64,000 bases of DNA, taken from NCBI GenBank assembly GCA_027459645.1, contig DAIDHQ010000022.1, positions 226,727-290,726 on the forward strand, read 5' to 3'. Source of the stretch: Vulcanimicrobiota bacterium. Its GTDB lineage: Bacteria; Vulcanimicrobiota; Vulcanimicrobiia; Vulcanimicrobiales; Vulcanimicrobiaceae. A program made the position numbers and the translations under genes. Shown here one piece after another: positions 49,539-60,824 of this stretch; the stretch's first letter is position 1; each line of letters starts with the position of its first letter. The notes under the pieces were generated by a model. The model did no database searches, had not been told where the DNA came from, and saw only the letters and a program-made list of their open reading frames with translations.

Positions 49539-50113
49539 AGATCACGGACTCGTATGAGGGGACGATCGAGCGGACGCTCTTCACGGAAGACGAGATTTCT
49601 GCGGCGATTTCGCGTCTTGCGACACAAATTGCCGAAGACTACTCTGGGCAACCCCTCACCCTGCTCGGGGTGTTGAAGGGAGCGTTGTACGTCATCGCGG
49701 ACCTCGCTCGGGCCCTTTCGGCGGTCCCGGGCGGCCCAAGTGAAATCATCGTGGACTATTTATGCGTTTCCAGTTACGGAAACTCGACCCGAAGCTCGGG
49801 CGAGGTCCGGCTGCTCAAGGACGCGTCGGTCCAAATCACCGGCCGGAACGTGGTGATCGTCGAAGATATCGTGGATAACGGGCTCACGCTCTCCTACCTT
49901 CGCTCGTTACTGGAGGAGCGCCGGCCCGCCAGCCTGCGCTCGTGCGTGCTCTTCGATAAGCCGTATCACCGGCGAATCGACGTGCCCGTGGAATACGTCG
50001 GGCTCCAGACGCCCGACGCGTTCGTCGTAGGTTACGGTTTGGACTACCAGGAACTGTTCCGGAATCTGCCCTACCTGGCTCAGCTCCGTCCAAGCGCTTT
50101 TACGGAAGGGTAG
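49535..50113 (+). CDS. hpt: Hypoxanthine phosphoribosyltransferase
   Basis: A 192-residue purine-salvage enzyme. The PRPP-binding loop is 'NVVIVEDIVDNGLTLSYLRS', the flexible loop 'CVSSYGNSTRSSGEVRLLKD' and the base-binding end 'FVVGYGLDYQELFRNLPY'. The order tilS-hpt-ftsH is the same as in Firmicutes and many other bacteria. Confidence 0.96.
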   Translation: MKITDSYEGTIERTLFTEDEISAAISRLATQIAEDYSGQPLTLLGVLKGALYVIADLARALSAVPGGPSEIIVDYLCVSSYGNSTRSSGEVRLLKDASVQITGRNVVIVEDIVDNGLTLSYLRSLLEERRPASLRSCVLFDKPYHRRIDVPVEYVGLQTPDAFVVGYGLDYQELFRNLPYLAQLRPSAFTEG

Positions 50114-50162
50114 AGTCCCTGTCGCATGGTTGCGACCGCAAATTCAAAGGTACCATACATAC

Positions 50163-52078
<1,916 letters not shown>

Positions 52079-52082
<4 letters not shown>

Positions 52083-53362
52083 GAACGGTTCTAACACTCG
52101 CTGCGGCGCTGGCAATGCTGGCGCCGCTCGGCGTTTCGGCCGCCGATATTCCCTCGAGCGGCGCGCTGCCGCACGGCGGCTCCTACGTCATGTACGCCGA
52201 TACCACCGTGCCGACGTCGGCGATCGATCTGTGGTTCCGTGCGCCCGGCGCCGGCTACGACGACGCGACACCCGGCATCTCGCGGCTTGCCGCAACGGCG
52301 GCCGCTGCCGGCACGCTGGTGAGCGGCAAGACGCTCGCGCAGTTCGTGCACGATGCGGGCGGCACGCTGACGATCAACGTCTATCCCGATATCGTTGGCG
52401 TGAGCATCGTCGTGCCCTCGACGTGGGCGCGTCGCACGATCGCGGCGGCAAGCGCCGCCTATTTCGATCCGCGCATCGATGAAAACGCGCTCAAAGCCGC
52501 GCAAAAAGATGAAGCCGTCCTTTCCGTGACGCGGAAATATTCGTCCGACGATCTGCTGCACGACGCGCTCTTCGCGGAAATCTTTCCGTCGGGCCCCGCG
52601 CATTTTCCGCCGCTTCCCGGCACGGTCGCGCAGATCGTCAACCTTTCGCTCGCGCAAGTGCAGCAATTTGCAGCCCGCGCGTTCCGCTCGGCCAACGCGA
52701 CGATGACGCTCGCCGGGAACGTGAACGCAGCCGACCTCGCCGCGGTGACCGCAGGAACGCCCGGTAAAGCCGATGCGCCCATCGGTTCGCCCGTAGCGCC
52801 GTCGCCCGAGCCGGCGAAGATCACCGGAAACGTTTCGGGGATTGGCCTTGCGTGGACGGGTCCCGGAATTAGCGACGAGCGCGCCGCAACGGCGATGGAT
52901 TTTATCGCCGACTATCTCTTTCGCGATCGCACGGGAGTCGTTGCAAAAGCCCTCGGAAACACGGGCGACACCTACGTTGCGGGGCAGTTCATCACGCTAC
53001 ACGATCCGGGCGTCATGCTGGTGACGATCGGCGGCAGCGCCGCGGCACACGCGCAGCAACTCGTTCTAGATAGTGTTGCGAAGCTCGCGACGCCGCTCGA
53101 CCCCGCGACCTTTGCGGCGGCGCAGCAGGCGTTCTTGTATCACCTGGGCGCCGATACGCAGCTGCCCGTGGAACAAGCGGACAACCTGGGCTGGTATGCC
53201 GTTGAAGGCAATCCGTCCTACGCCCCGAGCGATCCGTCGAGCAGCTATTGGCGGCGTGCCGAGCAACTCGATCCGGCATACGTCGCCGCGATCGCGAAAC
53301 GCTATCTCGCCCATCCCGTCGTGGTGACGTTGACCTCGACATCCAAGGAGACCGCATCGTGA
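52079..53362 (+). CDS. M16-family peptidase homologue, catalytically degenerate (first of a pair)
   Basis: A 427-residue exported protein; signal peptide ends near 'PLGVSAADI'. Two M16-type alpha/beta domains are visible ('GGTLTINVYPDIVGVSIVVP', 'LSLAQVQQFAARAFRSANAT', 'YLFRDRTGVVAKALGNTGDT'). Where active M16 enzymes have HxxEH ('G-x-x-H-x-x-E-H'), this one reads 'GISRLAATAAAAG', so the zinc ligands are missing. It overlaps ftsH by ATGA and the next M16-like gene by four bases. Probably a non-catalytic subunit or chaperone working with its neighbour. Confidence 0.78.
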
Positions 53363-54654
53363 AGTTTCTCGCCGTCGTGCTTGCCGCCGTCGTCGGTGCG
53401 CTTCCGCTCGCCGCAGTCGCGGCGCCGGACGTGACCCGCGTAGGCGGAACGACGTTCATCGAACAACCCGATGCGGCTGCGACGCTTGCGCACGCCACGT
53501 TCGTCGTTCGAGCTGGACTCGATCGGCAGACGTTGCGGCAGAACGGCTTGGCCGCGCTAACGGCCGAGACGGTACTTCGAACGCCGCTCGGCGGTTCGCC
53601 GCTGGAAGACGCCGTCTCCGCAAAGGGCGGCGCAATTCATTTCTCCATCGATCCCCAGGACGTCCGTTTCGCCATTGAGTCGACGCCCGCGAATGCGTCG
53701 GCGGTCTTCGATTTGGTGCGGCAAGCGTTTGCGGCGCCCGCCTTTGACGCGAAGACGGTCACGAGCGCGCGTGCGGCGCTGCAGCAGCAGATTGCGATGA
53801 ATCAGCGCGTTGCGTTGCGCGTCGGTTTAGATATGCTCTCGCCGACCATCCAGCAATCTGCGAACTCCGGGCTGCCGTCGCTGGGCATCCCCGCTTCGCT
53901 CGCGCAACTCGGCCCCAATGACGTGCGCGGGTTTTTTGAGAAATACTATCGCCGCGGCGGCTCGTACGTCAGCGCGGTCGGACGCCTCGATACCCTCCCC
54001 GCAGCCACGCTGCAGGCCCTCGCTGCGACGTTGCCGGCCGGCGATACGTCGGCGGTACGCGTGAATCTGCCCCCGCTACATGGAACGACGCACGAACTCG
54101 TCGCGCATCGCGACGTGCCGGCGCCGTGGCTGATAGCGCAGTATCCCGCGCCGGCGATTACGAGCAAAGATTACGGCCCGATGCTGGTGCTCGCGGCGTT
54201 CATGCAGCGTACGCTCGCGCAACTCGCTGAAGTGCCGGGCACCGTGTCGACCAATCCGGCCTCGCAGGCCGTCGGCGCGATCTACCGCTTCGATCGCGGC
54301 GATGCGAACCTGACGCTGTACGTGAACGGCGGGATCGGCAATCCGAACCGCGCGTTCGCGACCGCGCTTTCGATCGCGAGTATCCTCGCGCAGACGAAGC
54401 TTCACGGGTCGATCGATACGTTCAAAGCGATGGCCGCCGGCGATTTCGTCAACGGTGCCAGTTCGCTCGAGTCGCGCGCGTGGCTGGCCGTGCTCTTCAA
54501 CGAAAACGGCAATTCGGCCGATTACGTGGGGCGCACGCTCGCCGCGATCGACGCAACAAAGGTGGGCGATCTGCAGCGGGTTGCCAAGAAATATCTGGAA
54601 AGCCCCACGATCGCGCTCGTGCTTCCTCGTCAGGCGGCTCCATCCCAACAGTAG
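53359..54654 (+). CDS. M16-family peptidase homologue, catalytically degenerate (second of a pair)
   Basis: A 431-residue exported protein with signal 'VVLAAVVGALPLAAVAA'. M16 layout: 'ATFVVRAGLDRQTLRQNGLA', 'VSAKGGAIHFSIDPQDVRFA', 'FFEKYYRRGGSYVSAVGRLD' and, in the second domain, 'VGAIYRFDRGDANLTLYVNG'. The zinc motif position reads 'NGLAALTAETVL' in place of HxxEH. In known M16B systems one partner is active and one carries an R/Y pair; here both copies lack the metal site, so the complex would be entirely non-proteolytic unless a third subunit is encoded elsewhere. GTG start. Confidence 0.78.
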   Translation: MKFLAVVLAAVVGALPLAAVAAPDVTRVGGTTFIEQPDAAATLAHATFVVRAGLDRQTLRQNGLAALTAETVLRTPLGGSPLEDAVSAKGGAIHFSIDPQDVRFAIESTPANASAVFDLVRQAFAAPAFDAKTVTSARAALQQQIAMNQRVALRVGLDMLSPTIQQSANSGLPSLGIPASLAQLGPNDVRGFFEKYYRRGGSYVSAVGRLDTLPAATLQALAATLPAGDTSAVRVNLPPLHGTTHELVAHRDVPAPWLIAQYPAPAITSKDYGPMLVLAAFMQRTLAQLAEVPGTVSTNPASQAVGAIYRFDRGDANLTLYVNGGIGNPNRAFATALSIASILAQTKLHGSIDTFKAMAAGDFVNGASSLESRAWLAVLFNENGNSADYVGRTLAAIDATKVGDLQRVAKKYLESPTIALVLPRQAAPSQQ

Positions 54655-55727
54655 CCTTAGTTCACGATTACCTGAATCAGCGCGGAGGCGCCGAACGCGT
54701 CTTCGCGCACATGGTTCGCGCGTGGCCCGATGCACCCGTCTATACCGCGCTCTACGACGAATCGGTGGTGGGCGACTTGGTGCCGCGCGAGCGCGTGCGC
54801 GCGTCGTTTCTGGCGCGCATTCCCGGCGCGAACCGGCGGTTTCGTTATCTGGCGCCGCTCTATCCGAAGGCGTTCGAATCGTTCGACCTCTCTGGTTTCG
54901 ATCTGATCGTCAGCTCGACGACTGCGTGGGCGAAGGGCGTGCGTTTTAGCCCTAACGCGGTGCACGTATCGTTCATCCATACGGTCAGCCGCTTTTTGTT
55001 CGACCGCGAGCGTTACGTCGGGACGATGGCTCGCGGACGCCTGGTGGGTGCGATGGTCGATCGTCTGTGCGCGTGGGACCTCGAAGCCGCCAAACGGCCG
55101 ACGCGCTTTGTCGCCAATTCGCAGACCGTCGCGCAGCGCGTGCGCGACTATTACCATCGCGATACCGACGTCGTGCATTCGCCGGCAGACGTCGACCGCT
55201 TCACCATCGGAAACGGCAGCGGCGACTATTTCTTTATCGCGTCGCGGCTGCTGCCGTACAAGCGCGTCGATCTCGCGATCGATGCGGCGCGAGCCACGGG
55301 GCAGCGTTTGGTCATTGCGGGGGACGGACCGGCGGCGGCCGCGTTGCGCGAACGCGCCCGCGGCGCGCCGGTAGAATTTCTCGGCTTCGTGGACGACGCG
55401 ACGATCGATCGGATGCTCGGCAACGCGCGTGCCGCGATCTTGCCGGGTGAAGAAGATCTCGGTCTCGTGCCGATTGAAGCGGCTGCTGCGGGGCGTCCGA
55501 CGATTGCGTTTCGCGGCGGCGGCGCGCGTGAGACGGTGGTCGAAGGCGTAACCGGCGAATTCTTCGATTCGCCGACGCCCGAATCGCTGGCCGCGGCGAT
55601 CCGTCGATTCGAACCGGCGCGTTACGATCCGCTGCGGCTGCGCGCGCACGCGGAGCGCTTTTCGCCGGACCGCTTCATCGAACGCTTACGGGCGATCGTC
55701 GACGAGACGTTCGCCGCACGCGCGTGA
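54642..55727 (+). CDS. Glycosyltransferase family 4 (start codon unclear)
   Basis: About 361 residues of a GT4 enzyme with GT-B fold. N-terminal domain 'VALVHDYLNQRGGAERVFAH' (G-G-A-E-R), linker 'FVANSQTVAQRVRDYYHRDT', sugar-nucleotide domain 'YFFIASRLLPYKRVDLAIDA', 'LVIAGDGPAAAALRERARG' and the E-x7-E motif region 'LPGEEDLGLVPIEAAAAGRP'. The family usually starts M-x-x-ALVHDYL, but the frame has no ATG, GTG or TTG near this point. The listed start is an ATC with GGCGG upstream; a far upstream GTG at 54480 would add a stretch antisense-like in character. Likely role: cell-surface polysaccharide. Confidence 0.8.
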   Translation: MPTVALVHDYLNQRGGAERVFAHMVRAWPDAPVYTALYDESVVGDLVPRERVRASFLARIPGANRRFRYLAPLYPKAFESFDLSGFDLIVSSTTAWAKGVRFSPNAVHVSFIHTVSRFLFDRERYVGTMARGRLVGAMVDRLCAWDLEAAKRPTRFVANSQTVAQRVRDYYHRDTDVVHSPADVDRFTIGNGSGDYFFIASRLLPYKRVDLAIDAARATGQRLVIAGDGPAAAALRERARGAPVEFLGFVDDATIDRMLGNARAAILPGEEDLGLVPIEAAAAGRPTIAFRGGGARETVVEGVTGEFFDSPTPESLAAAIRRFEPARYDPLRLRAHAERFSPDRFIERLRAIVDETFAARA

Positions 55728-56791
55728 TCGAGATGCGCACGCTGCCGCTCTACGACGAGCGGCGGGGCGCGTTTGCCGCATTACGGGGCCGCCGCGTTCT
55801 GGTCTATTGGCCGCACGGCTTGGGAGATTTCGTCCACTTCGGTACGGTTGCTCGTGCGCTTACGCCGGAGAATGCGTATTTTATCACGCGCTTCGGCGAC
55901 GATTTCGTACATCTTTTCGACGGAGCCCAGGGCATCACGCCGCTGCTTTCCGGCACGCAATCGATCGGTGACGGCAGCGCGCAGGGCGCGCGTCACCTCG
56001 GCATCGAGTGGAAGAAGATTCGAAACCGTCTGCACGAGATCGTGTTTCCGCAACCGCTCGCCGCGCGCGTGCGCGACGCGGCGATCGATTCCGTCCTCTA
56101 TACCGATTATCCCGAACCGGAGGGGCGCAACGCCTTTCCGTTTCACACTAAAGCGCGCGCGCTCATCGGCAAGCTCGTCGCGGCGGATCGCCTGGCATCG
56201 CTCGATATGCGCGCCCCGCTGCCTTCGGCGCTGACCTTCACCGTGCCGGCCGAATCGCGAAGCCGCATCGAGATGCGCCTGCGCGACGTCGTCGGCCCCG
56301 GTGAATCGTTGTATCTCCTTGCGCCGGGCGGCCATACGACACCGTCGAAAACGTGGCCTCGCGCGCACGTCGATGCGTTTGTTTCCGGCGTGCGGCATTT
56401 CGATCCGCGCGGGCGAGCGCTGCTTTTGGACGAGCCGACGATTGCCGCCGGCTTCGGCGATTTAGAGGTACCGTTTGCGCACGTGCTCGTGACGCTGTTG
56501 TCGAACGCGCGGGCGATGACGGGCGTTTCCGCCGGGCCGTTGCACGCCGCGACGGCGATGCGCGCGTCGCCCGTCGTGGGCATCTGGCTCGCACATCACC
56601 CCGATTGGTACGACGAACACAATCCGCAGTCGTTGCACCTCACCGGTCCGCTCGTCTCTCGCAAACGTTTGGAGCGGCGGCCCGCAACGGTTACGACGCC
56701 GCCGGAGTTGCGCGCGAAGACCGTGGCATTTCCGCAACGCGTGCCGAACGCGGATGACGCGTTCGCGGCGCTGGAAGAATTATTGCGCTAG
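55724..56791 (+). CDS. Glycosyltransferase family 9-like protein
   Basis: A 355-residue GT-B protein. 'RVLVYWPHGLGDFVHFGTVA' is a heptosyltransferase-type first loop (G-x-G-D), 'YLLAPGGHTTPSKTWPRAHV' corresponds to the donor-site P-G-G-x-x-x-x-K-x-W segment, and 'ARAMTGVSAGPLHAATAMRA' is the conserved S-G-P-x-H region of GT9 with an extra residue. GT9 members build lipopolysaccharide cores; lipid A genes are not in the window. GTG start overlaps the GT4 stop. Confidence 0.75.
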   Translation: MIEMRTLPLYDERRGAFAALRGRRVLVYWPHGLGDFVHFGTVARALTPENAYFITRFGDDFVHLFDGAQGITPLLSGTQSIGDGSAQGARHLGIEWKKIRNRLHEIVFPQPLAARVRDAAIDSVLYTDYPEPEGRNAFPFHTKARALIGKLVAADRLASLDMRAPLPSALTFTVPAESRSRIEMRLRDVVGPGESLYLLAPGGHTTPSKTWPRAHVDAFVSGVRHFDPRGRALLLDEPTIAAGFGDLEVPFAHVLVTLLSNARAMTGVSAGPLHAATAMRASPVVGIWLAHHPDWYDEHNPQSLHLTGPLVSRKRLERRPATVTTPPELRAKTVAFPQRVPNADDAFAALEELLR

Positions 56792-57454
56792 TTTCGGGAA
56801 GTAGATGATAGCGATCACGGTTACCGCATTAAACAAGCCGTGTGTGATCATCGAACAAAACGCGTTGCCGGTGCGCTGATAGACGTAGCACAGAATGATT
56901 CCGGCGAGGGCTAGCGGTCCCAGGACGATCGCGTCCATGTGGGCGGCGCCGAAGCAGAGGCCGCTGATGATGGAGCCGACCCAAAAGCCGCCGTAGCGCC
57001 GTCCGGCGTTAAAGATAAAGAGCCGGAAAATCGTCTCTTCCATAAACGGCGCTAGCACGATCGCGAAGACCGCAAAGAACCAGACGATGTGCGGCTGGTG
57101 CGCGGCCTGTTTAAATATTTGTACGACGGCCTGCTCGTGCTTTTGATGAAGCAGGGTTTGAATCAACGACGCGCCGCCGTTGGCGACGACCACCATTGCG
57201 ATGGCGCCCAGAATGGCAACGCCGATCTGCCACGGACGGGGCATATAAAATCCGAGTTCGCGAAACGAGAGCTTCGATAGGCGCGGCAGCATCGCGATCA
57301 GGAGCACGACGGGTGCGCCTTCTAACCCCAGTTGCAGCACGAGCGCGCTGATGACGAACATCTGCGGCGAGAGGAGTTGTGCCCGGTGCGTTGCGATGAT
57401 TCCGCCGCCCACCAGCCCGACGACGAGTGCGAGCCCGACGGCCGCGAGAATCAC
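56780..57454 (-). CDS. CPBP family intramembrane glutamic endopeptidase
   Basis: A protein of about 224 residues with seven or eight helices. The CPBP motifs are intact: E-E-x3-R in 'LAPFMEETIFRLFIFNAG', F-x3-H in 'GLCFGAAHMDAIVLG', and H-x3-N in 'MITHGLFNAVTVI'. Bacterial members process peptides or act in bacteriocin immunity and membrane protein turnover. The start is uncertain; GTG 57454 avoids overlap with ksgA, while the frame extends into it. Ends 12 bp inside the convergent GT9 gene. Confidence 0.85.
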   Translation of the reverse strand: MILAAVGLALVVGLVGGGIIATHRAQLLSPQMFVISALVLQLGLEGAPVVLLIAMLPRLSKLSFRELGFYMPRPWQIGVAILGAIAMVVVANGGASLIQTLLHQKHEQAVVQIFKQAAHQPHIVWFFAVFAIVLAPFMEETIFRLFIFNAGRRYGGFWVGSIISGLCFGAAHMDAIVLGPLALAGIILCYVYQRTGNAFCSMITHGLFNAVTVIAIIYFPKLAQ

Positions 57455-57482
57455 GAGCGCGGTCGGGCCGGCCGCGAAGCTT

Positions 57483-58322
57483 CTATCCGGCCAGCGAATC
57501 GGCGAGCCGGCAGAAATCGTTGAGATCGAGTTGTTCACCGCGAGACTCCGGAGCGAGATGACTCGCGGCAATGGCCGCCGCGATACGCGACCGATCGGTA
57601 TCGAGCGCGAGTGCGAGGCTGTTCGCGAGCGTTTTCCGGCGGTACGCGAACGCAGCGCGAACGACCTTCCGGAAGAGCGCGAGGTCGCGAGGCGCGACGG
57701 CGGGCCGTTCCCGCCGCGTGAGCTTTACGACGGTCGAATCGATTTTTGGCGGCGGATAAAACGCGCGAGGGCCCAGCGTGAACGCCCGCTCGACCTGCAT
57801 CGCATACTGTACTGCGACGGAAAGGCTGCCGTAGGCGGCGGTTCCCGGGCGCGCCGCGAGACGATCGGCAACGTCTTTTTGAATCATGACGGTGAGGCTT
57901 TGGGGCCCGGCGTCCATTTCGATCAGCAACAGCATCAACGGCGTCGCAATATTGTACGGGAGATTTCCGGCCGCGACCCACGGACCGTGTGCGGCGAACT
58001 CCGCGTAATCGAACGTTAGCGCATCGCCTTGTACGACGGTAGCGCGCGAAAGTTCGTCGCGGTCGTGGAGCACGCCGATCAAGTTTGGATCGATCTCGAG
58101 CGCGGTGACGCTCGCGCCTTCATCGAGCAGCGCGGCTGTCAGCGCGCCGGTACCCGCGCCGATTTCGAGCACGCGCGCGCCCGGCGGCGCATCAAGAAGA
58201 GAGAGCCGCGCAATGCGATGCGCGGCCCCACTGTCCATCAGGAAGTTCTGTCCGTATTTTTTCTTCGGATGAAGCCCCCGCGCGTGCAAGAGCGCGCGCG
58301 GATGCCGTTTGTCGTCGTTCAC
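57483..58322 (-). CDS. ksgA: 16S rRNA (adenine1518-N6/adenine1519-N6)-dimethyltransferase
   Basis: A 279-residue SAM-dependent enzyme (RsmA/KsgA). 'KKKYGQNFLMDSGAAHRIAR' is the N-terminal signature, 'ARVLEIGAGTGALTAALLDE' the SAM motif I, 'WVAAGNLPYNIATPLMLLLI' the catalytic N-L-P-Y motif, and 'GPRAFYPPPKIDSTVVKL' the family element following it. GTG start. Lies directly downstream of the G5-3D gene, the same order as yabE-(rnmV)-ksgA in Bacillus. Confidence 0.97.
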   Translation of the reverse strand: MNDDKRHPRALLHARGLHPKKKYGQNFLMDSGAAHRIARLSLLDAPPGARVLEIGAGTGALTAALLDEGASVTALEIDPNLIGVLHDRDELSRATVVQGDALTFDYAEFAAHGPWVAAGNLPYNIATPLMLLLIEMDAGPQSLTVMIQKDVADRLAARPGTAAYGSLSVAVQYAMQVERAFTLGPRAFYPPPKIDSTVVKLTRRERPAVAPRDLALFRKVVRAAFAYRRKTLANSLALALDTDRSRIAAAIAASHLAPESRGEQLDLNDFCRLADSLAG

Positions 58323-58334
58323 TCGGTAAACGAT

Positions 58335-59381
58335 TTACTTGAGACGGTAAACGATTACCTCGCGACGCCCGAAACGCATCGCATCGCTATAGGAGTTAAA
58401 GCCGAGATCGATGCGATTGCCTACGATCGCTCCGCCGGTATCGCCGGCGATGGCGAAGCCGTAGCCGGGGATGTACAACCGGGTTCCGAGCGGGATGACG
58501 CTCGGATCGACTGCGACGATGCCGTGTCCGGCAGGACGCCCGATCGCCGTGATGCCGCTGCAGCCCGCGCAATTTGCGGTGTATGCCGTTGCAATCATCG
58601 TCATCGCCGTTGCGATCATGTGCGAGGCACGATCGACGCCTTCTTGTTCGAAGCGCTTGAACGCATCGTATTCGCCGACGCCTACCGCGACGACGCGGGG
58701 GCGCGGCCGCTTGATGATATGCGTGGTGACGATGTGCGCGGTGACGTCGCCGCCGTCGCGCTGAACGTAGGCAACCATCACGAGTTTTTCACCCGGCGCA
58801 CCTTTGGAAAGCACGCGTTGCGTTCCGGGCGTTACGGCAAAATCGAGACGATGAACGACCGGTGCGTCGATGCGCCGGCGTTCGATACGTTGCCATTTCA
58901 GCACGCGCACGATACGCACGATGCCGTTAGCAGGCACGCGGCTGTCGAGAGACGGCTGTACTTCGTCGTTCTCTCCCAGCGCGATGCCCTGTTGTTCGAG
59001 CATCGAGCCGACGTCGTCGGCGGTGGTAACGACGGAAACTTTACGCTTCGCCGTGACGATGGTCACCGGGACCGCCGCGCGATACGTGATCGTCATGCGA
59101 TCCGAAAGCGGCGTATCGGCTGCCGGCGACAAGTAGTCGCTCGAACCGACGGTGATGCCGCGTTCCTTCAGAAAATCCGCGACCGTCGTAGCGTCGGTCG
59201 CGAGCTGAGCGACGCTTCCGAGGGAATCGAACGTGACCACATGCGTGGTCGGAGTAGCGATCGCCCCGCTACCCGCAAGCGCGGGTGAGGGGTGGATCAG
59301 GGAGCCGGCAAAGACGAGGCCGGCGGTCAAGACGCTGACAGCGAGCACGTGGCTCAGCCGCAGGGGGCCGCGTCCTATCAA
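58335..59381 (-). CDS. G5/DUF348 - 3D domain cell-wall protein (YabE/Rpf2-like)
   Basis: A 348-residue exported protein. Signal/anchor 'VLAVSVLTAGLVFAGSL'; two DUF348 repeats ('TDATTVADFLKERGITVGSS', 'VVTTADDVGSMLEQQGIALG'), a G5-like segment around 180-240 ('VLSKGAPGEKLVMVAYVQRD'), and a C-terminal 3D domain with its three aspartates ('GIVAVDPSVIPLGTRLYIPG', 'IAGDTGGAIVGNRIDLGFNS'). Such proteins are lytic transglycosylase-like muralytic or resuscitation factors of peptidoglycan. Expression starts from an extended -10 about 205 nt upstream, so the mRNA has a long leader. Confidence 0.92.
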   Translation of the reverse strand: MIGRGPLRLSHVLAVSVLTAGLVFAGSLIHPSPALAGSGAIATPTTHVVTFDSLGSVAQLATDATTVADFLKERGITVGSSDYLSPAADTPLSDRMTITYRAAVPVTIVTAKRKVSVVTTADDVGSMLEQQGIALGENDEVQPSLDSRVPANGIVRIVRVLKWQRIERRRIDAPVVHRLDFAVTPGTQRVLSKGAPGEKLVMVAYVQRDGGDVTAHIVTTHIIKRPRPRVVAVGVGEYDAFKRFEQEGVDRASHMIATAMTMIATAYTANCAGCSGITAIGRPAGHGIVAVDPSVIPLGTRLYIPGYGFAIAGDTGGAIVGNRIDLGFNSYSDAMRFGRREVIVYRLK

Positions 59382-59621
59382 CCCGGAGTCCTTTCCTGTC
59401 CCGACATCCGCCCGGGCCCGTCATACACCTGAACCGACGAACGAGAGCTGCGAAGCCGAACCAACAGTGAGGTTTGGGTGACGGATCCATTGGAAACGCC
59501 AGTAAGTGCGGGCGGAGCCGAAAGACACGAAAGCTTGGCAATCGAGCGCCCGCTGGCCGCTCGACGGACGAGCTAGCCGGGTAACTCGGGCACTATAGCA
59601 CGGGCGTCGCTTGCATAGACT
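59382..59621. other. 240-bp non-coding divergent gap with a promoter and possible structured RNA
   Basis: An extended -10 on the minus strand (TG-C-TATAGT, 59592-59600) would start transcription near 59585 and produce a ~205-nt leader for the G5-3D gene. The stretch contains several stems, for example TCGAGCG/CGCTCGA (about 59543-59565) and GCGGGCG/CGCCCGC. Leaders of related genes in Actinobacteria and Firmicutes often carry a c-di-AMP (ydaO) riboswitch; I searched for its core elements and could not place them convincingly on the minus strand. Confidence 0.45.
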
Positions 59622-60824
59622 ATGCCGAAAGTCGTTGACGGCCCAGGACGGTCCTCCTCTCATTGGAGGGTGCACGGCTCACTCCAGGTAGGCTTTTTCA
59701 CCGAGGTTTATCGCCCGGTCGTTAACGGCGTCGTCGAATCGGTCGACGCGTTGGCGGGCGGGTTGCGAGCGAGGGGCCATCAAGTCTATTGCTTCGCGCC
59801 ACGCATGCCCGGAGCGGAGAACGGACCGGACGCCGTGCTCTCGATGCCATCGCTTCCGTTACCGACGAACACGCCGTACCGCTTGACGTTGCCGCTCGTC
59901 AGCCGGCGCCACATCAACAACGTCATCAAACGCCTGCACTTGATCCACGTTCATTCGCTCTTTGTCACCGGATGGACCGGACTGCGATATGCAAGGCGTT
60001 ATGGAATGCCGATCGTCTACACGTACCACACGCAGCTCGAAGCCTACGCGCACTACGTGCCGATCGATCCGAATGCGACGCGATTCGCGACCTCGCAGCT
60101 CACGCGAACCTTTTGCAACCTCGTCGACGCGGTGATCGTTCCGACGCCCGCGATGGCCGATCACCTGCGCGACATGGGGATCGAAAGCGCGATCGAAGTC
60201 ATTCCGAGCGGTATCGACGTCGAACGCTTCGCCGCCGGACGCCGCCGCGATGACGTGCGCGCCGCGATGGGAGCCCGCCCCGGCGACCGTCTCGTGCTGC
60301 TCGTCTCGCGTCTGGCGAAGGAGAAGAACGGCGACGTCCTGATAAGGGCGCTTGCCGCCATCCCCGACGCACAGGTCAAACTCGCAATCGTCGGCGACGG
60401 TCCGGCTCGCGAAGAGCTCGAAACGCTCGCCCTGCAACTCGGCGTCGTGGGACGCGTACGCTTCGTCGGCCCCGTGCCCCGTGCGGCGCTGCCCGACTAT
60501 TACGCGAGCGCCGACGTCTTTGCGTTCCCGAGCACGACCGAGACCCAAGGCTTGGTTCAAGCCGAAGCCCTCGCAGCGGGATCCCTCGTCATCGCGGCCG
60601 ACGTGCCGTCGAACGGCGACGTGGTCGGTGATGCGGGGATCCTGATCGATCCCCTCCCGAGCGCCTTTGCCGCCGCCTTGCGCGCCGTCGACGGGCCTCC
60701 CGCCGCCTCGCTGGCCGAACGGGCTCGGGCACGGGCGGAGCGTTTCTCGATCGGCCGTCAGGTCGACCGCGTGCTCGATGTCTACGGCGCGCTGCTTGAC
60801 CATCGAACACCTGTTCGTATATAA
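59622..60824 (+). CDS. Glycosyltransferase family 4, diacylglycerol-glycosyltransferase-like
   Basis: Up to 400 residues. The N-terminal 'QVGFFTEVYRPVVNGVVESV' with 'VYTYHTQLEAYAHYVPIDPN' is the pattern of lipid-linked GT4 enzymes that glucosylate or mannosylate diacylglycerol or phosphatidylinositol. Donor domain: 'VIPSGIDVERFAAGRRRDDV', 'LVLLVSRLAKEKNGDVLIRA', 'LAIVGDGPAREELETLALQL' and 'FPSTTETQGLVQAEALAAGS' (E-x7-E). The ATG at 59622 lacks a Shine-Dalgarno and its first ~20 residues are not family-like; GTG 59670 is closer to the conserved start. A CCTCC/GGAGG hairpin sits just before it. Confidence 0.88.
   Translation: MPKVVDGPGRSSSHWRVHGSLQVGFFTEVYRPVVNGVVESVDALAGGLRARGHQVYCFAPRMPGAENGPDAVLSMPSLPLPTNTPYRLTLPLVSRRHINNVIKRLHLIHVHSLFVTGWTGLRYARRYGMPIVYTYHTQLEAYAHYVPIDPNATRFATSQLTRTFCNLVDAVIVPTPAMADHLRDMGIESAIEVIPSGIDVERFAAGRRRDDVRAAMGARPGDRLVLLVSRLAKEKNGDVLIRALAAIPDAQVKLAIVGDGPAREELETLALQLGVVGRVRFVGPVPRAALPDYYASADVFAFPSTTETQGLVQAEALAAGSLVIAADVPSNGDVVGDAGILIDPLPSAFAAALRAVDGPPAASLAERARARAERFSIGRQVDRVLDVYGALLDHRTPVRI

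Noticed and set aside
59382..59621. c-di-AMP (ydaO) riboswitch
   Set aside because: GCCGAACC and GGGTGA blocks are on the plus strand, away from the 3D gene, and the remaining consensus could not be aligned.
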